NCBI GenBank assembly: GCA_003576905.1
Contig: QEVG01000020.1
Location: 1-64,000, forward strand
Reading direction: 5' to 3'
Source of the DNA: Planctomycetota bacterium
GTDB lineage: Bacteria > Planctomycetota > Phycisphaerae > UBA1845 > UTPLA1
DNA length: 64,000 nucleotides
The first letter of the stretch is position 1. The number at the start of each line of letters is the position of its first letter. The notes beneath the pieces are model-generated. The model made no database searches. It was not told the DNA's origin and saw only the letters and a program-made list of their open reading frames with translations. This document shows, piece by piece, positions 44,090-53,067 of this stretch. The position numbers were made by a program, and so were the translations under genes.

Positions 44090-45868
44090 ATGATGGACGG
44101 CGGCTCATCAAAAGGGCATCCAGTTCTCGACGACCCCCGGTACCGGTCCGCCCGGCGCGGCGAGACATGGGCGGTTTTTCTGGCGATCCTGCTGGCCTTC
44201 GCTTTGTTTCATCTGGTTATCAGCCGGCTGATCTGGAGCGAGATTCCGCTTCAGACAGACACCGGAATCTGGGCTTACTTCGCGGCGAGAATGCTGGAGG
44301 GTGCGACGCTTTACCTCGATTTATGGGAAAGCAAGCCGCCCGGGATCTTCTGGACCTTTTCTGCGGCAGAATGGCTTTTCGGCGTCGGATCTGACTGGGC
44401 TTTGGTCTGGCTGGACGCGCTCGTGACCGTCGCCGTGTGTGGCATGACGTACCTGGCGGCACGGCGGGTAGCCGGGGCCGGCATGGCGCTGTTCGCGGTA
44501 TGCCTGCTGAGCGTCGTGATGTCACATCGCGTGCTGGCGGACTGGGGCGACAACCTCGAAAAGTTCGTCGTGTTCTTCGAGATGACGGCGAGCTGGCTTG
44601 TCGTCGGGTCGGCCCGTGCGAGGTCCGCCTCTCTGCGATGGCTCTTTGCGGGCCTGTGTTGCGGTCTGGCCGCGGTCTTCAAGCAAACCGGAATACTGCT
44701 CCTTGTAATCCTTGTAGCGGGGCTGGCCTTCGACTGGCGGGCCCTTGGCGGGCCGAGGCGTGGCCGGGCGAGTGTCCTGCTCCTCGCGGGGGCGGCCGTG
44801 CCGTGGGTCGTCGTTTTGGGGTGGCTCGTCTCGAATGGGACGATGGGCGGTTTCTGGCGGCAGGTGATCGTGCACGACGTTCAGCGCGCCGCGTCGCCCG
44901 AGCTGGAGCGCGCGCGCCTCTTGGAACCGGAGCACTGGGCGGGCGTGGGACGGCACCTGCTCCTGGCGGGCGTGCTGCTTGGCCCGGCCCTCGCGGCCCT
45001 TATCCTCCGGGCCGGCGAGAAGGCCCGATCGGCGGCGGCCGCAAAGGCACCGCGGCAATCGGCACTTCCGGCCATCGACGTGTATTTCGTATATGCCATA
45101 CTTGCGACACTCGTCTTCGTGCTTGCGCCGCACGGCTACGGACATTACCTCCTGCATGCCGCGCCGCCCGCGGCCGTGCTGCTTGCGTGGCTCGCATCTT
45201 CTCGTCCGTCGTTCAGCGAGCGGCCGATCGTCTGTGCGATCTGTCTGGCCGGAATGCTCATCGGTCTCTGGCAGCTTGGAGATCATTTCGAGTTCCTGCT
45301 TCAGCCGCGGTGCGACGCCCGGCGGGCCTACAAAGCCATTCGCGAACGCAACGACCGGCTGGTCGATGTTGTGCGCGACGCATCCACCCGCGATCAGTCG
45401 GTCTTGCTGTGGCCGGCGGACCACGCAGTGAACTACTATGCCCGACGGCGAACGCCCCTGGAGATGTGCCAGGCGATTGACATTTTTCGCGGGCGCGTGC
45501 GGCTGCTCGATCCCCCGCTGGATGTCGTAGTGCAAAGGCTCATGGAGGATCCGCCCGATGTCATTGTGGACTGGTCGCCCGTCGCCGTTGAGCGGCGCGT
45601 GCCGGGAGACCCGGCGTCACCGCCGGAGCTCCTGACACCGGCGGGGGGATATTCCCTGGCGGAGGACCCGAATCCGAATCACGCACACGTCGAAGGCCGC
45701 CTGCTGGCCCCGCTCAAGTCATGGCTGCGGAAAAACTACGGCGCGCAGTCGCGTGTCGATGATTTGTGCACCGTGTATTATCGTGGAAAGCCGTGGCGGG
45801 ACTGGCGGGAATACCTGCTGCCGCCGGCGCGGGCGCGGACGCCCGGCCCCCGGCCGCGGAGTCCCTGA
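44090..45868 (+). CDS. Membrane glycosyltransferase (GT39/PMT-like)
   Basis: A 592-residue inner-membrane protein with about ten to twelve helices and the N-terminal loop signature of the ArnT/PMT clan: SEIPLQTDTGIWAYFAARML with the acidic residue and LDLWESKPPGIFW following. Such enzymes transfer a sugar from a polyprenyl phosphate carrier to protein or lipid on the outer face of the membrane. The C-terminal 170 residues are soluble. It is followed 25 bp later by an SGNH hydrolase, so the pair may decorate envelope glycans. Two adjacent ATGs (44090 and 44093) are possible. Confidence 0.87.
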   Translation: MMDGGSSKGHPVLDDPRYRSARRGETWAVFLAILLAFALFHLVISRLIWSEIPLQTDTGIWAYFAARMLEGATLYLDLWESKPPGIFWTFSAAEWLFGVGSDWALVWLDALVTVAVCGMTYLAARRVAGAGMALFAVCLLSVVMSHRVLADWGDNLEKFVVFFEMTASWLVVGSARARSASLRWLFAGLCCGLAAVFKQTGILLLVILVAGLAFDWRALGGPRRGRASVLLLAGAAVPWVVVLGWLVSNGTMGGFWRQVIVHDVQRAASPELERARLLEPEHWAGVGRHLLLAGVLLGPALAALILRAGEKARSAAAAKAPRQSALPAIDVYFVYAILATLVFVLAPHGYGHYLLHAAPPAAVLLAWLASSRPSFSERPIVCAICLAGMLIGLWQLGDHFEFLLQPRCDARRAYKAIRERNDRLVDVVRDASTRDQSVLLWPADHAVNYYARRRTPLEMCQAIDIFRGRVRLLDPPLDVVVQRLMEDPPDVIVDWSPVAVERRVPGDPASPPELLTPAGGYSLAEDPNPNHAHVEGRLLAPLKSWLRKNYGAQSRVDDLCTVYYRGKPWRDWREYLLPPARARTPGPRPRSP

Positions 45869-45893
45869 CTGAACGAGTAATCAGCGCGAGCGC

Positions 45894-47036
45894 ATGGACC
45901 AGCCCCCGACGAAATCTGCCGTCCCGGCCTATCTGAAGTTCGCCCTCATCCTCTTCGGATTATCCGTGTCATTAACCGGGTTCGCCGCGTGGGTGTGGCT
46001 GCGCTCCGGCGGGCAGGAGGCGTTTCGGCGGGGCTACGCGCCGTTGACGGCGGAATGGCAGAGCGAAGGGGCCTGGACGGCGGATTCCTATGTCGGAAAG
46101 ACACTTCGATGCGATGTCAACGTCGTTGACACCAACGAACTCGGCCGTCCCTACACGTACAAAGCCGCGCCGGTCGGTCGCAATGGAGTGTGCTTTCGAG
46201 ACCACCCAACAAGGATGCCCGTGTACGCCGTCGCGGTCGGCGACAGCTTTACCTTCGGGCACAAAGTTGACTTCGAGAAGGTCTGGACCGAGCGGCTGGA
46301 GAAGGCCGTCGGGGCCGACGTGGTGAACTTGGGCCTGTCGGGCGGGGCCCCGACGCAGTACCTCCGAAACTTTGAGGTGCACGGCGCCCTGTTGAAACCG
46401 CGGGTGGTCCTTATGACAACTTTCGTGAACGACTGGCTCGACGAGCCGTGCTTTCAGGCGTGGTGGATGCTGCGCCAGGCGCTGGGGGCTCAGGTCGATT
46501 TCCCTCGCTCCAATGCGATTTACGATGCCGTGCGAAAGAACGGCTACCGACTGCCGGACTACTGGCAACAGCCGGATTTGGGCGGGAGCGTCGACGTCGA
46601 GATCGATGGAGAACAGTACCAGTTTGACGCCAGTGCCTACGCCGCCCAGGACACGCGCAGTCCGACGATTGAGATGGGGCGGAGGGCCGAGGAACAGGCG
46701 ATTGTCGCTCTGAAGGAGAAGACCGCGGCGACCGGGGCGACGCTGGTGGTCGTGGTTATTCCCGCAAAGGAGTACGTCTATCACGATCGCGTGTCGGCGG
46801 CGATACCCTACGCGCGGAACATGCGGCCCGATGTCTTCTGCGAGGCGATTGCCGATTGGTGTCGAAAGAACGATATTGCGTGCCTGAACATGCTCCCGGT
46901 GCTGACCGCCCGCGTGGCGGCGGGGGACAAGCCCTATTTCCCCCGCGACGGCCATCTTCGCGAGGAGGGAAACGCACTACTGGCAGAGGAGATTGAGAAG
47001 TTCCTCAGGAAACTGGGGCTCTTCACCCTGAAATGA
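45894..47036 (+). CDS. Membrane-anchored SGNH hydrolase
   Basis: A 380-residue protein with an N-terminal anchor helix (FALILFGLSVSLTGFAAWVWL, about 17-37) and an extracytoplasmic GDSL/SGNH domain. Block I is AVGDSFTFGHKVD with nucleophile Ser near 113, the block with Gly is NLGLSGGAPTQ, block III Asn is TFVNDWLDE, and block V is FPRDGHLREEGN with Asp and His. It resembles acetyl-esterase/AlgX-like enzymes acting on polysaccharides. It is probably co-transcribed with the glycosyltransferase 25 bp upstream. A strong hairpin follows 1 bp after its stop. Confidence 0.88.
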   Translation: MDQPPTKSAVPAYLKFALILFGLSVSLTGFAAWVWLRSGGQEAFRRGYAPLTAEWQSEGAWTADSYVGKTLRCDVNVVDTNELGRPYTYKAAPVGRNGVCFRDHPTRMPVYAVAVGDSFTFGHKVDFEKVWTERLEKAVGADVVNLGLSGGAPTQYLRNFEVHGALLKPRVVLMTTFVNDWLDEPCFQAWWMLRQALGAQVDFPRSNAIYDAVRKNGYRLPDYWQQPDLGGSVDVEIDGEQYQFDASAYAAQDTRSPTIEMGRRAEEQAIVALKEKTAATGATLVVVVIPAKEYVYHDRVSAAIPYARNMRPDVFCEAIADWCRKNDIACLNMLPVLTARVAAGDKPYFPRDGHLREEGNALLAEEIEKFLRKLGLFTLK

Positions 47037-47067
47037 CGAAGCCCGCAGGGGCCTCCGGCGGGCTTCG
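47037..47067. terminator. Hairpin between convergent SGNH and aldolase genes
   Basis: A 10-bp perfect stem (47037-47046 with 47058-47067) with an 11-nt loop directly follows the SGNH stop and lies 39 nt beyond the aldolase stop on the other strand. Neither side has a long U-run, so it may work in both directions with help from Rho. Confidence 0.6.
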
Positions 47068-47105
47068 CAATCAGGGCAACTTGGCGGCGCGGCGCGTTAC
47101 CGATA

Positions 47106-48023
47106 CTACTTGGCGTAAATCTTGATGATCTCGTCGAGAAACTTCAGCGCGTCGTTGCGCTTGCGCTGGAATGTATTTCGCCCGATGATCGAGCCGAAGC
47201 CTCCGCCGTCGCGAATCGCCTTGCACTCCTCGAAGACTTCGGCATCGTTTTCTTTCTTCGCCCCGCCGCTGAAGATGACGATTCGCTTGCCGGCGAAAGC
47301 GCACTGCGTTACATGGCGGACGCGCTCGGCGAGCGTGCCGATCGGAATCTTCTCCTTTTCATAGACCTTCTTTGCCGCTTCCTGCTCAATGTGAGCGGTG
47401 GGCAATTTCACCTTGATAATGTGTCCGCCAAGCTGGCACGCAATCTGCGCCGCATAGCCTGCGACGTCGATGGCCGTTTCGCCGTCCTTGCTCAGGCTGC
47501 TGCCGCGCGGGTAGCTCCAGATGATGACTGCCAGCCCCATTGCTCTTGCCTCTTCGGCGTAGCGGCGAAGATTCTCGTACATTTCCTTGCGAAGGGCCGA
47601 GCCAGGATAGATCGTAAGCCCAACGCCGCAGCAACCGAGCCGGACCGCATCCTTGACCGACGCCGTCAGCGCCTGCCATGAGTCCTTTTCGTCGGCAAGC
47701 AGGTCGTGATTATTCGCCTTCAGGATGAGCGGCACTTCGCCGGCGAAGTCGGCCGCGCCCGCCTCGAGGAATCCCAGCGGCGCCGCGTAGGCGTTCAAGC
47801 CGGCCTCGACTGCGATCTTAAAGTGATAATGCGGATCGTAACCCTCCGGGTTTGGGGCGAAGCTGCGGGCCGGACCGTGTTCCCAACCCTGGTCGACCGG
47901 CAGAATGACCATCCGTCCGGTTCCGGCGAGGCGCCCATGGTTGAGCATTCGGGCGAGGTTCGTCAGGACGCCTGGATTGTCGCTTCGATACCAGCTCAGA
48001 ATCTCTCGTACGCGCTCAGTCAT
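47106..48023 (-). CDS. Class I fructose-bisphosphate aldolase (archaeal/DhnA type)
   Basis: A 305-residue aldolase of the FbaB/DhnA type, which cleaves fructose 1,6-bisphosphate through a Schiff base. VILPVDQGWEHGPARSF, NAYAAPLGFLE, GCCGVGLTIYPGS and the Schiff-base strand GGHIIKVKLPT are conserved, and the phosphate-binding end IVIFSGGAKK and GGGFGSIIGRN is present. GGGAG sets the start at 48023. It acts in the same pathway as pgk at 50110 but is in a different transcript. Confidence 0.92.
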   Translation of the reverse strand: MTERVREILSWYRSDNPGVLTNLARMLNHGRLAGTGRMVILPVDQGWEHGPARSFAPNPEGYDPHYHFKIAVEAGLNAYAAPLGFLEAGAADFAGEVPLILKANNHDLLADEKDSWQALTASVKDAVRLGCCGVGLTIYPGSALRKEMYENLRRYAEEARAMGLAVIIWSYPRGSSLSKDGETAIDVAGYAAQIACQLGGHIIKVKLPTAHIEQEAAKKVYEKEKIPIGTLAERVRHVTQCAFAGKRIVIFSGGAKKENDAEVFEECKAIRDGGGFGSIIGRNTFQRKRNDALKFLDEIIKIYAK

Positions 48024-48136
48024 GGCGATTGCTCCCTGGTGTGCGGGTCCGTACTTGCGAAAAATCCCCCAACAGGCTATCGGATTCACGGGCGCGGTCA
48101 AGTTTTCGATTCGAGAGCCGCGTGGGAGCGGTCCGC

Positions 48137-49309
48137 ATGTGGTGGGAAGCAATCGCCCTTGTCGTGGGACTCGCGGGTCTGGCGATCGGGCTGGCCCTCG
48201 GCGTGCCGGTGTGGGTCAGTCTGCGCTCCGCGCGTCATCTCGGCGATACGCGGACGGGAATTGACTTCCCCGCCGCCGATGCCCCCTGTATCAGTGTCAT
48301 TGTGCCCGCCTGCAACGAGGCCGCCATGATCCGCCCGTGCCTCGCTTCCCTTATTGCGCAGGACCATCCGAACCTCGAAATCATCGCGGTGAACGATCGC
48401 TCGACCGACGATACCGGGCCGATCATGGATGCGGTCGCCGCGGAGCACGCGCGGGTACGTGTGCTTCACGTCGCCGATTTGCCCGACGGCTGGATCGGAA
48501 AAAACCATGCGAATCAGGTCGGTGCGGCCGTCGCGCGGGGTGAGTGGCTGCTCTTTACCGACGGCGACATCGTCTTTGAGCCGGACGCCGTTCGCCTCGG
48601 GCTTGCCCACGTTTTGAATGAAAACCTCGATCACCTCGCGCTGTTTCCCGGCATGACCCGGGGCGGCTACTGGGAGGCGGCGGCGATCTGCTTTTTCGGC
48701 TGCCTTTTTGTCGCCAAGTGCAAGTCGTGGCTGATCCGCGATCCCAATCACCCGGACAGCTTCTGCGGCGTCGGGGCGTTCAACCTTGTCCGCGCCGCGG
48801 CCTATCAAGCCATCGGCGGCCACGGACGGCTGGCACTGGAAGTGTGCGACGACATGAAACTCGGCAAGCTGCTGAAGCGAGCCGGCTTCGTCAGCGACAT
48901 CATGTCCGGCGCGCCGAAGATCCGCGTCCGCTGGCACGTGGGTCTTCGCGGGGTGATCACCGGCCTGGAAAAGAACGGATTCGCGGGCACCGATTACAGT
49001 CTGCCGCGTGCTCTCTACGGCGTAGCAATGCTGACATTCCTCGGCGTCGTACCGGTCCTTGGCATCGTCCTCGTTCCGCCGTGGATCAAGCCGGTCTATG
49101 GCGCCTGGCTGGCCTCGGGCGTCGGAATGCTCGCCGCCGCCGCGCCGCCGGATCGTTCGCGGCTCGCCATCGGCCTGTCCTATCCCCTGATGTGCCTGGC
49201 CCTGGGCTATGCGGTTGCACGCTCAACATTCCTGACGCTCGCCCGGGGCGGGATCTACTGGCGGGGCACCTTCTACCCGCTCACCAGGCTCCGCGCCGGT
49301 GTCGTATAG
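48137..49309 (+). CDS. Family 2 glycosyltransferase, membrane-bound (HpnB-like)
   Basis: A 390-residue GT2 enzyme with an N-terminal helix (ALVVGLAGLAIGLALGVPVWV) and a GT-A domain. ISVIVPACNEAAMIRPCLASL and IIAVNDRSTDDTG bind the nucleotide sugar, FTDGDIVFEPDAV carries the DxD, and EVCDDMKLGKLLKRAG is the acceptor/catalytic region. C-terminal helices (about 300-345) follow. The arrangement resembles HpnB-type or carotenoid/hopanoid-associated transferases. Substrate unknown. GGGAG 8 nt upstream sets the start at 48137. Confidence 0.88.
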   Translation: MWWEAIALVVGLAGLAIGLALGVPVWVSLRSARHLGDTRTGIDFPAADAPCISVIVPACNEAAMIRPCLASLIAQDHPNLEIIAVNDRSTDDTGPIMDAVAAEHARVRVLHVADLPDGWIGKNHANQVGAAVARGEWLLFTDGDIVFEPDAVRLGLAHVLNENLDHLALFPGMTRGGYWEAAAICFFGCLFVAKCKSWLIRDPNHPDSFCGVGAFNLVRAAAYQAIGGHGRLALEVCDDMKLGKLLKRAGFVSDIMSGAPKIRVRWHVGLRGVITGLEKNGFAGTDYSLPRALYGVAMLTFLGVVPVLGIVLVPPWIKPVYGAWLASGVGMLAAAAPPDRSRLAIGLSYPLMCLALGYAVARSTFLTLARGGIYWRGTFYPLTRLRAGVV

Positions 49310-49371
49310 GTTGGCGTTCGATTTGGTTCTGTGTCCTCGTCGCGACCCCAAAGAGTGCATTGATACTGGAT

Positions 49372-50004
49372 TCAGGATCTCTCGCGCTCCCCGCCGGTTG
49401 GACGGGTTTTGTCTGCGAACCCCTTTTTTTTCGGCGAGGCAGGAGGCGGCGCGATGTCAATCGCATGCCAGCGCTCGTCGCCTTCCTCGTAGTCCCAGTA
49501 CTTCTCGAAACTCTTATCCTGTAGCTGACAGCGCAGGATGGCGTAGGCGATGTGGCCGAGAATCACGACGATCGTCTCCGACGGGTACTCCCGGACCAGC
49601 TTCTGAACCGCCTTTTCAAGCCGCTCGGTGACCGCCTGAACCGTCTCACCCTCGGGCGGTTCGATGGACATCGGGTCCGCGCGCCACTGCTTATGCACCT
49701 TCGGGAATCGCTCGCGGAAATCCTCGATGGCCAGGCCCTCCCAGTGGCCCAGGTCCATCTCGCGCAGGTCCTTGAGGGCTTTCAGCTTCAGGCCGAGGCG
49801 CTCGGCGATCACCGTGGCGGTCTGCTTGGTGGCCTCCTCCGTTCCGCACCGAACGAGACTGGGTTGCAGGCTGGCGATTGCCTCGGCGTCCGTTACGGCC
49901 TGGCGATGCCCCACCTTGTTCAGGGACAGGTCGGCATCACCGGTGAGCCGGCCCTGCGCTCGCCAATCTGTTTGACCACAGGGGACGAGAACAATCCGTG
50001 TCAT
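49372..50004 (-). CDS. Histidine-phosphatase family protein lacking the catalytic RHG
   Basis: A 210-residue phosphoglycerate-mutase-like fold. The usual N-terminal LVRHGET is [10 protein letters not shown], so the phospho-accepting His is Cys and the Arg is Pro. Other elements remain: [48 protein letters not shown] with its acid, and [14 protein letters not shown] with the second His. The C-terminal tail is basic. Upstream of the ATG at 50004 the ribosome site is weak. It is probably a regulatory or binding relative, or a phosphatase with altered chemistry. It lies about 100 bp downstream of pgk on the same strand. Confidence 0.82.
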   Translation of the reverse strand: MTRIVLVPCGQTDWRAQGRLTGDADLSLNKVGHRQAVTDAEAIASLQPSLVRCGTEEATKQTATVIAERLGLKLKALKDLREMDLGHWEGLAIEDFRERFPKVHKQWRADPMSIEPPEGETVQAVTERLEKAVQKLVREYPSETIVVILGHIAYAILRCQLQDKSFEKYWDYEEGDERWHAIDIAPPPASPKKKGFADKTRPTGGERERS

Positions 50005-50109
50005 GGCAGTGGGAAACCCCCGCGGCGCACTTCGAGCCACCGGTTGCCGCATCGCGACGTCGGTCGGCAATGCGCCTCAAGGTATCTGTTGTCCGCCGTG
50101 CCCGCTCCA

Positions 50110-51354
50110 TCAGGCATCGTCGAGGATCTCGATCGTCGCAAAGGGCTTTCCTTCGAGAAACTCGAGACTGGCGCCGCCGCCGGTCGAAATATGCGTCATC
50201 CTGTCGGCCAGGCCCGCCGCCTCGACGGCCGCGGAGGAGTCGCCGCCCCCGATTATCGTTATCGCGCCAGATTCCGTCGCGTCGGCCAGGGCTCGCGCGA
50301 TGGCCAGCGTGCCGGCGTCAAAGGGCGGCGTCTCGAAGACGCCCATGGGACCGTTCCAGATGATTGTCTTTGCGGTGGCAATGACGTCACGAAATGCCTG
50401 AACGGTACCGGGACCGATGTCGTAGCCGGCGAGCCCCTGGGGAATCTCACCGGAGATGTTTTTCGTTACCGCGCCCGGCTCAAGCTGTTCGGCGCAAATG
50501 CTGTCGATGGGCAGCCTGATCTTGCCCGCTCCCTTTTCGAGCAGGCTCCGTGCCACGTCGAGCTTGTCGCGCTCGCACAGGCTCCCGCCGACGCGCATGC
50601 CCTTCGATTCGAGAAACGTATAGGTCATCGCGCCGCCGATCAGGATGGCGTCAACCTTCGGAAGCAGGCTTTCAATGACGCCGATCTTGTCACTCACCTT
50701 CGCGCCGCCGAGGATCGCGACGAAAGGCCGTACGGGCCTGGCCAGGGCGTCGCCCAGAAAATTGAGTTCCTTCTGGACAAGTTTTCCGCAGACGCGGCGC
50801 CCCGCCCCCAGCATCATCGGGACGTGATACATGCTGACGTGTTTCCGATGGCAGGTGCCGAACGCATCGTTGCAGTAAAGGTCGCCGTGCCGCGCCAGCC
50901 CGCGGGCAAAGCCTTCGATCTCCGCTTTCTGCTCGGGAGTCGGCTGCTTGTCGGGGTTCCTCTTTGCCTTGTCGATGAGGGTCTCCGCTGAATGAAAGCG
51001 GAGGTTTTCCAGGAGGAGTGCCCCCCCGGGTTCTACCTTCGCGACGGCCTCATCGGCCCGCGGCCCGACGCACTCCTCGGCGAACGCCACGTCCCGCTCC
51101 AGCAGCTTTCCGAGGTGCCGCGCCACCGGCCTCAGGCTGAATTCGGCCTGGTAGCCGCCGCCCGAGGGCCGCCCGAGATGACTCATAAGGATCAGTCTTC
51201 CGCCGCGGTCGATTACGGAGCGGATCGAAGGCAGAGCCTGTACGAGGCGCCGGTCGTCCGCAATCTTGTCGCCGTCCAGCGGGACGTTGAAGTCCACGCG
51301 CATGAGCACGCGCTTTCCCGCAACGTCCGCCTGGTCAATTGTCTTCTTTGCCAT
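50110..51354 (-). CDS. pgk: Phosphoglycerate kinase
   Basis: A 414-residue glycolytic kinase converting 1,3-bisphosphoglycerate and ADP to 3-phosphoglycerate and [39 protein letters not shown] and the C-terminal [13 protein letters not shown] and [17 protein letters not shown] motifs are complete. The start at 51354 lies 20 nt inside the upstream pseudopilin gene, with GGAGGAGAG as the ribosome site, so the two are coupled. gapA and tpiA are not nearby. Confidence 0.97.
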   Translation of the reverse strand: MAKKTIDQADVAGKRVLMRVDFNVPLDGDKIADDRRLVQALPSIRSVIDRGGRLILMSHLGRPSGGGYQAEFSLRPVARHLGKLLERDVAFAEECVGPRADEAVAKVEPGGALLLENLRFHSAETLIDKAKRNPDKQPTPEQKAEIEGFARGLARHGDLYCNDAFGTCHRKHVSMYHVPMMLGAGRRVCGKLVQKELNFLGDALARPVRPFVAILGGAKVSDKIGVIESLLPKVDAILIGGAMTYTFLESKGMRVGGSLCERDKLDVARSLLEKGAGKIRLPIDSICAEQLEPGAVTKNISGEIPQGLAGYDIGPGTVQAFRDVIATAKTIIWNGPMGVFETPPFDAGTLAIARALADATESGAITIIGGGDSSAAVEAAGLADRMTHISTGGGASLEFLEGKPFATIEILDDA

Positions 51355-51928
51355 TCGTTCCACTCTCCTCCGGCGGAGTATCACGCATGAGGTCGTATAG
51401 CCTGAACCCCTCCGGTCCGGGATCGTCGCTCCGAAGATTGTCTCCCAGCCGCGCCGGGTCATCGTCGCCGAAATCCCGATCCGGCCCGGCCGACTCAAAG
51501 ACCGGCCGCCCGCTGTTGGCGCGGACGAACGGCGACAGGGCCGGATCATAGTGGTAGCGCAGGGGCATGCCCCATGGGTCCACCAGGTTCTTTTTCCCCG
51601 GCCCCAGCCACAGGCTTGGCGGCAGGGCCTCTAGAATGGGGCGCGTCTTGTCGTGGTCGAGCAGGGCGGTCGTGGCCCAGGTGGCTGAATGAGGACCCGA
51701 CAACTGCGGATAACTGCCCGCCGTCCGGTGATACCGCGCGAGGCACTTGTCGAGATCGGTCAACAGGCGGACCGCAAGGTCCTTTCGGGCCGCCAGTCGT
51801 TGCGCGTTGGTCCAGCCCACGAGCAGGAAAAGCCCAAAGCCGATGATCGTGACAGTGACAGCCATTTCGACCAGTGTCATTGCGGCGCGGGGTTCTTGCG
51901 ATGGAGACATGGCCGGCACCCGGTACAT
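51335..51928 (-). CDS. Prepilin-type (type II secretion) pseudopilin-like protein
   Basis: A 197-residue protein with a class III signal: a short basic/polar leader, then MTLVEMAVTVTIIGFGLFLLVGW, the prepilin helix with Glu at position 5 after the cleavage site. The C-terminal half (GPGKKNLVDPWGMPLRYHYDP and SAGPDRDFGDDDPARLGD) is the GspG/GspH-like pseudopilin globular domain with the typical DPWG motif and Asp-rich calcium-like loop. It should be part of a pseudopilus. No gsp gene is adjacent. Alternative start: ATG 51910. Its end overlaps pgk by 20 nt, an unexpected partnership. Confidence 0.82.
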   Translation of the reverse strand: MYRVPAMSPSQEPRAAMTLVEMAVTVTIIGFGLFLLVGWTNAQRLAARKDLAVRLLTDLDKCLARYHRTAGSYPQLSGPHSATWATTALLDHDKTRPILEALPPSLWLGPGKKNLVDPWGMPLRYHYDPALSPFVRANSGRPVFESAGPDRDFGDDDPARLGDNLRSDDPGPEGFRLYDLMRDTPPEESGTNGKEDN

Positions 51929-52211
51929 GGCATCGATGGTAAGTCAACGCGCGAAGCGGTCAAGCAACGGTTCCCGCGCGTCCCGTTTTCTGGCCTTTTT
52001 GGCCTGAATCTTCAGTGGCAATTATGGATCGAAATCCGGAAAACGGCCCGCCTGCGGCCATTGCTGAGGGTCCGCCACCGCATGACGGATCGGGGCAGAC
52101 GCCTTCGGCTTGTCATAACCGGTTGAAAGGACAATAATTGGAGGTTCCTCGTGGGTTGTGTGCCTGCCGGGGGTGAACGCTCGCTAACAGGGCTCTACGG
52201 GAGCGTTGCCA

Positions 52212-52922
52212 ATGCCGATCGCCGTAGCCTGCAAGTGCGGCAAGAAGTTCAAGGTCAAGGACGAACTCGCCGGAAAGGCGGTTCGCTGCCCGGCCTGTAA
52301 GTCGCCGCTGAGGATTCCCGGCGGGGCGCCGGCGGCGGCCGGTGTACGAGGCGGCGGGAAGTCCGCGCCGTCCGTCGACGCCCAGGCGGCCATGCTCAAA
52401 TTCGAAGAGGCCCAGAAGAAAAAACAACTCTCCGCCGAAGAAGAGGCCAAGTACCGCGAGGAACAAAAGAAGCTCATCGAGAGTTACGACCAGCTTGCTG
52501 GCAAGAGCGCCACGACCACCAAGGACGGCAAAAAGATCGAGCGGCCGACCGAGGCGCTGCCCAAGAAGCCCACCATTTTCACGAAGATCGCCGATTTGTT
52601 CGGCGCGATCTTCGGTACCTTCATCGCGAAGTATGTCATCATCGCAGTGCTCGCGGCCGGCGGCGTCCTTGGCAGCATCTATCTCGTCCAGTACATCGGC
52701 ACGTATGTTCATTCCGAGGGCTCGGCGAAGATGCCCAACAAGGATCGCGCAAGGCTGCTGCTCAAGGAGGCCGAGGAGGACATCTCCGCGAAGCGCTGGA
52801 CTGAGGCCCGACAGAAGCTTCTCGAAGCCGGCAGACTCGATTCCGCCCTTAAGATTCGCCGCGAGTACCGGGACGCCCTTGACAAAGTGAACAAGGCGCT
52901 TCCGTCCGACGGCGGGAAATGA
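52212..52922 (+). CDS. Zinc-ribbon protein with C-terminal membrane helix
   Basis: A 236-residue protein. An N-terminal zinc ribbon (CKCGKKF at residues 7-13 and CPACKSPLRIP about 18 residues later) is followed by a charged coiled-coil-like stretch (about 60-110, rich in Lys, Glu and Gln), one membrane helix (FIAKYVIIAVLAAGGVLGSIYLV, about 137-160) and a helical tail with a TPR-like pair (ARLLLKEAEEDISAKRWTEARQKLLEAG). GGGAG before ATG 52212. Many planctomycete genomes carry such zinc-ribbon proteins with unknown targets. Confidence 0.85.
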   Translation: MPIAVACKCGKKFKVKDELAGKAVRCPACKSPLRIPGGAPAAAGVRGGGKSAPSVDAQAAMLKFEEAQKKKQLSAEEEAKYREEQKKLIESYDQLAGKSATTTKDGKKIERPTEALPKKPTIFTKIADLFGAIFGTFIAKYVIIAVLAAGGVLGSIYLVQYIGTYVHSEGSAKMPNKDRARLLLKEAEEDISAKRWTEARQKLLEAGRLDSALKIRREYRDALDKVNKALPSDGGK

Positions 52923-53067
52923 CCATACCCGCGAGCGGGCGGGTCGGAAACGGGGCCGTGCCTTTCAACGTGAAATAACGTACCATCCGCCGCGGCAGCG
53001 CTCCCATGCGACGATTGCCGCGGTACGGACGTTGCGTCCGCCGTGGGCGGAGCGCGGCGCGGGGTGT

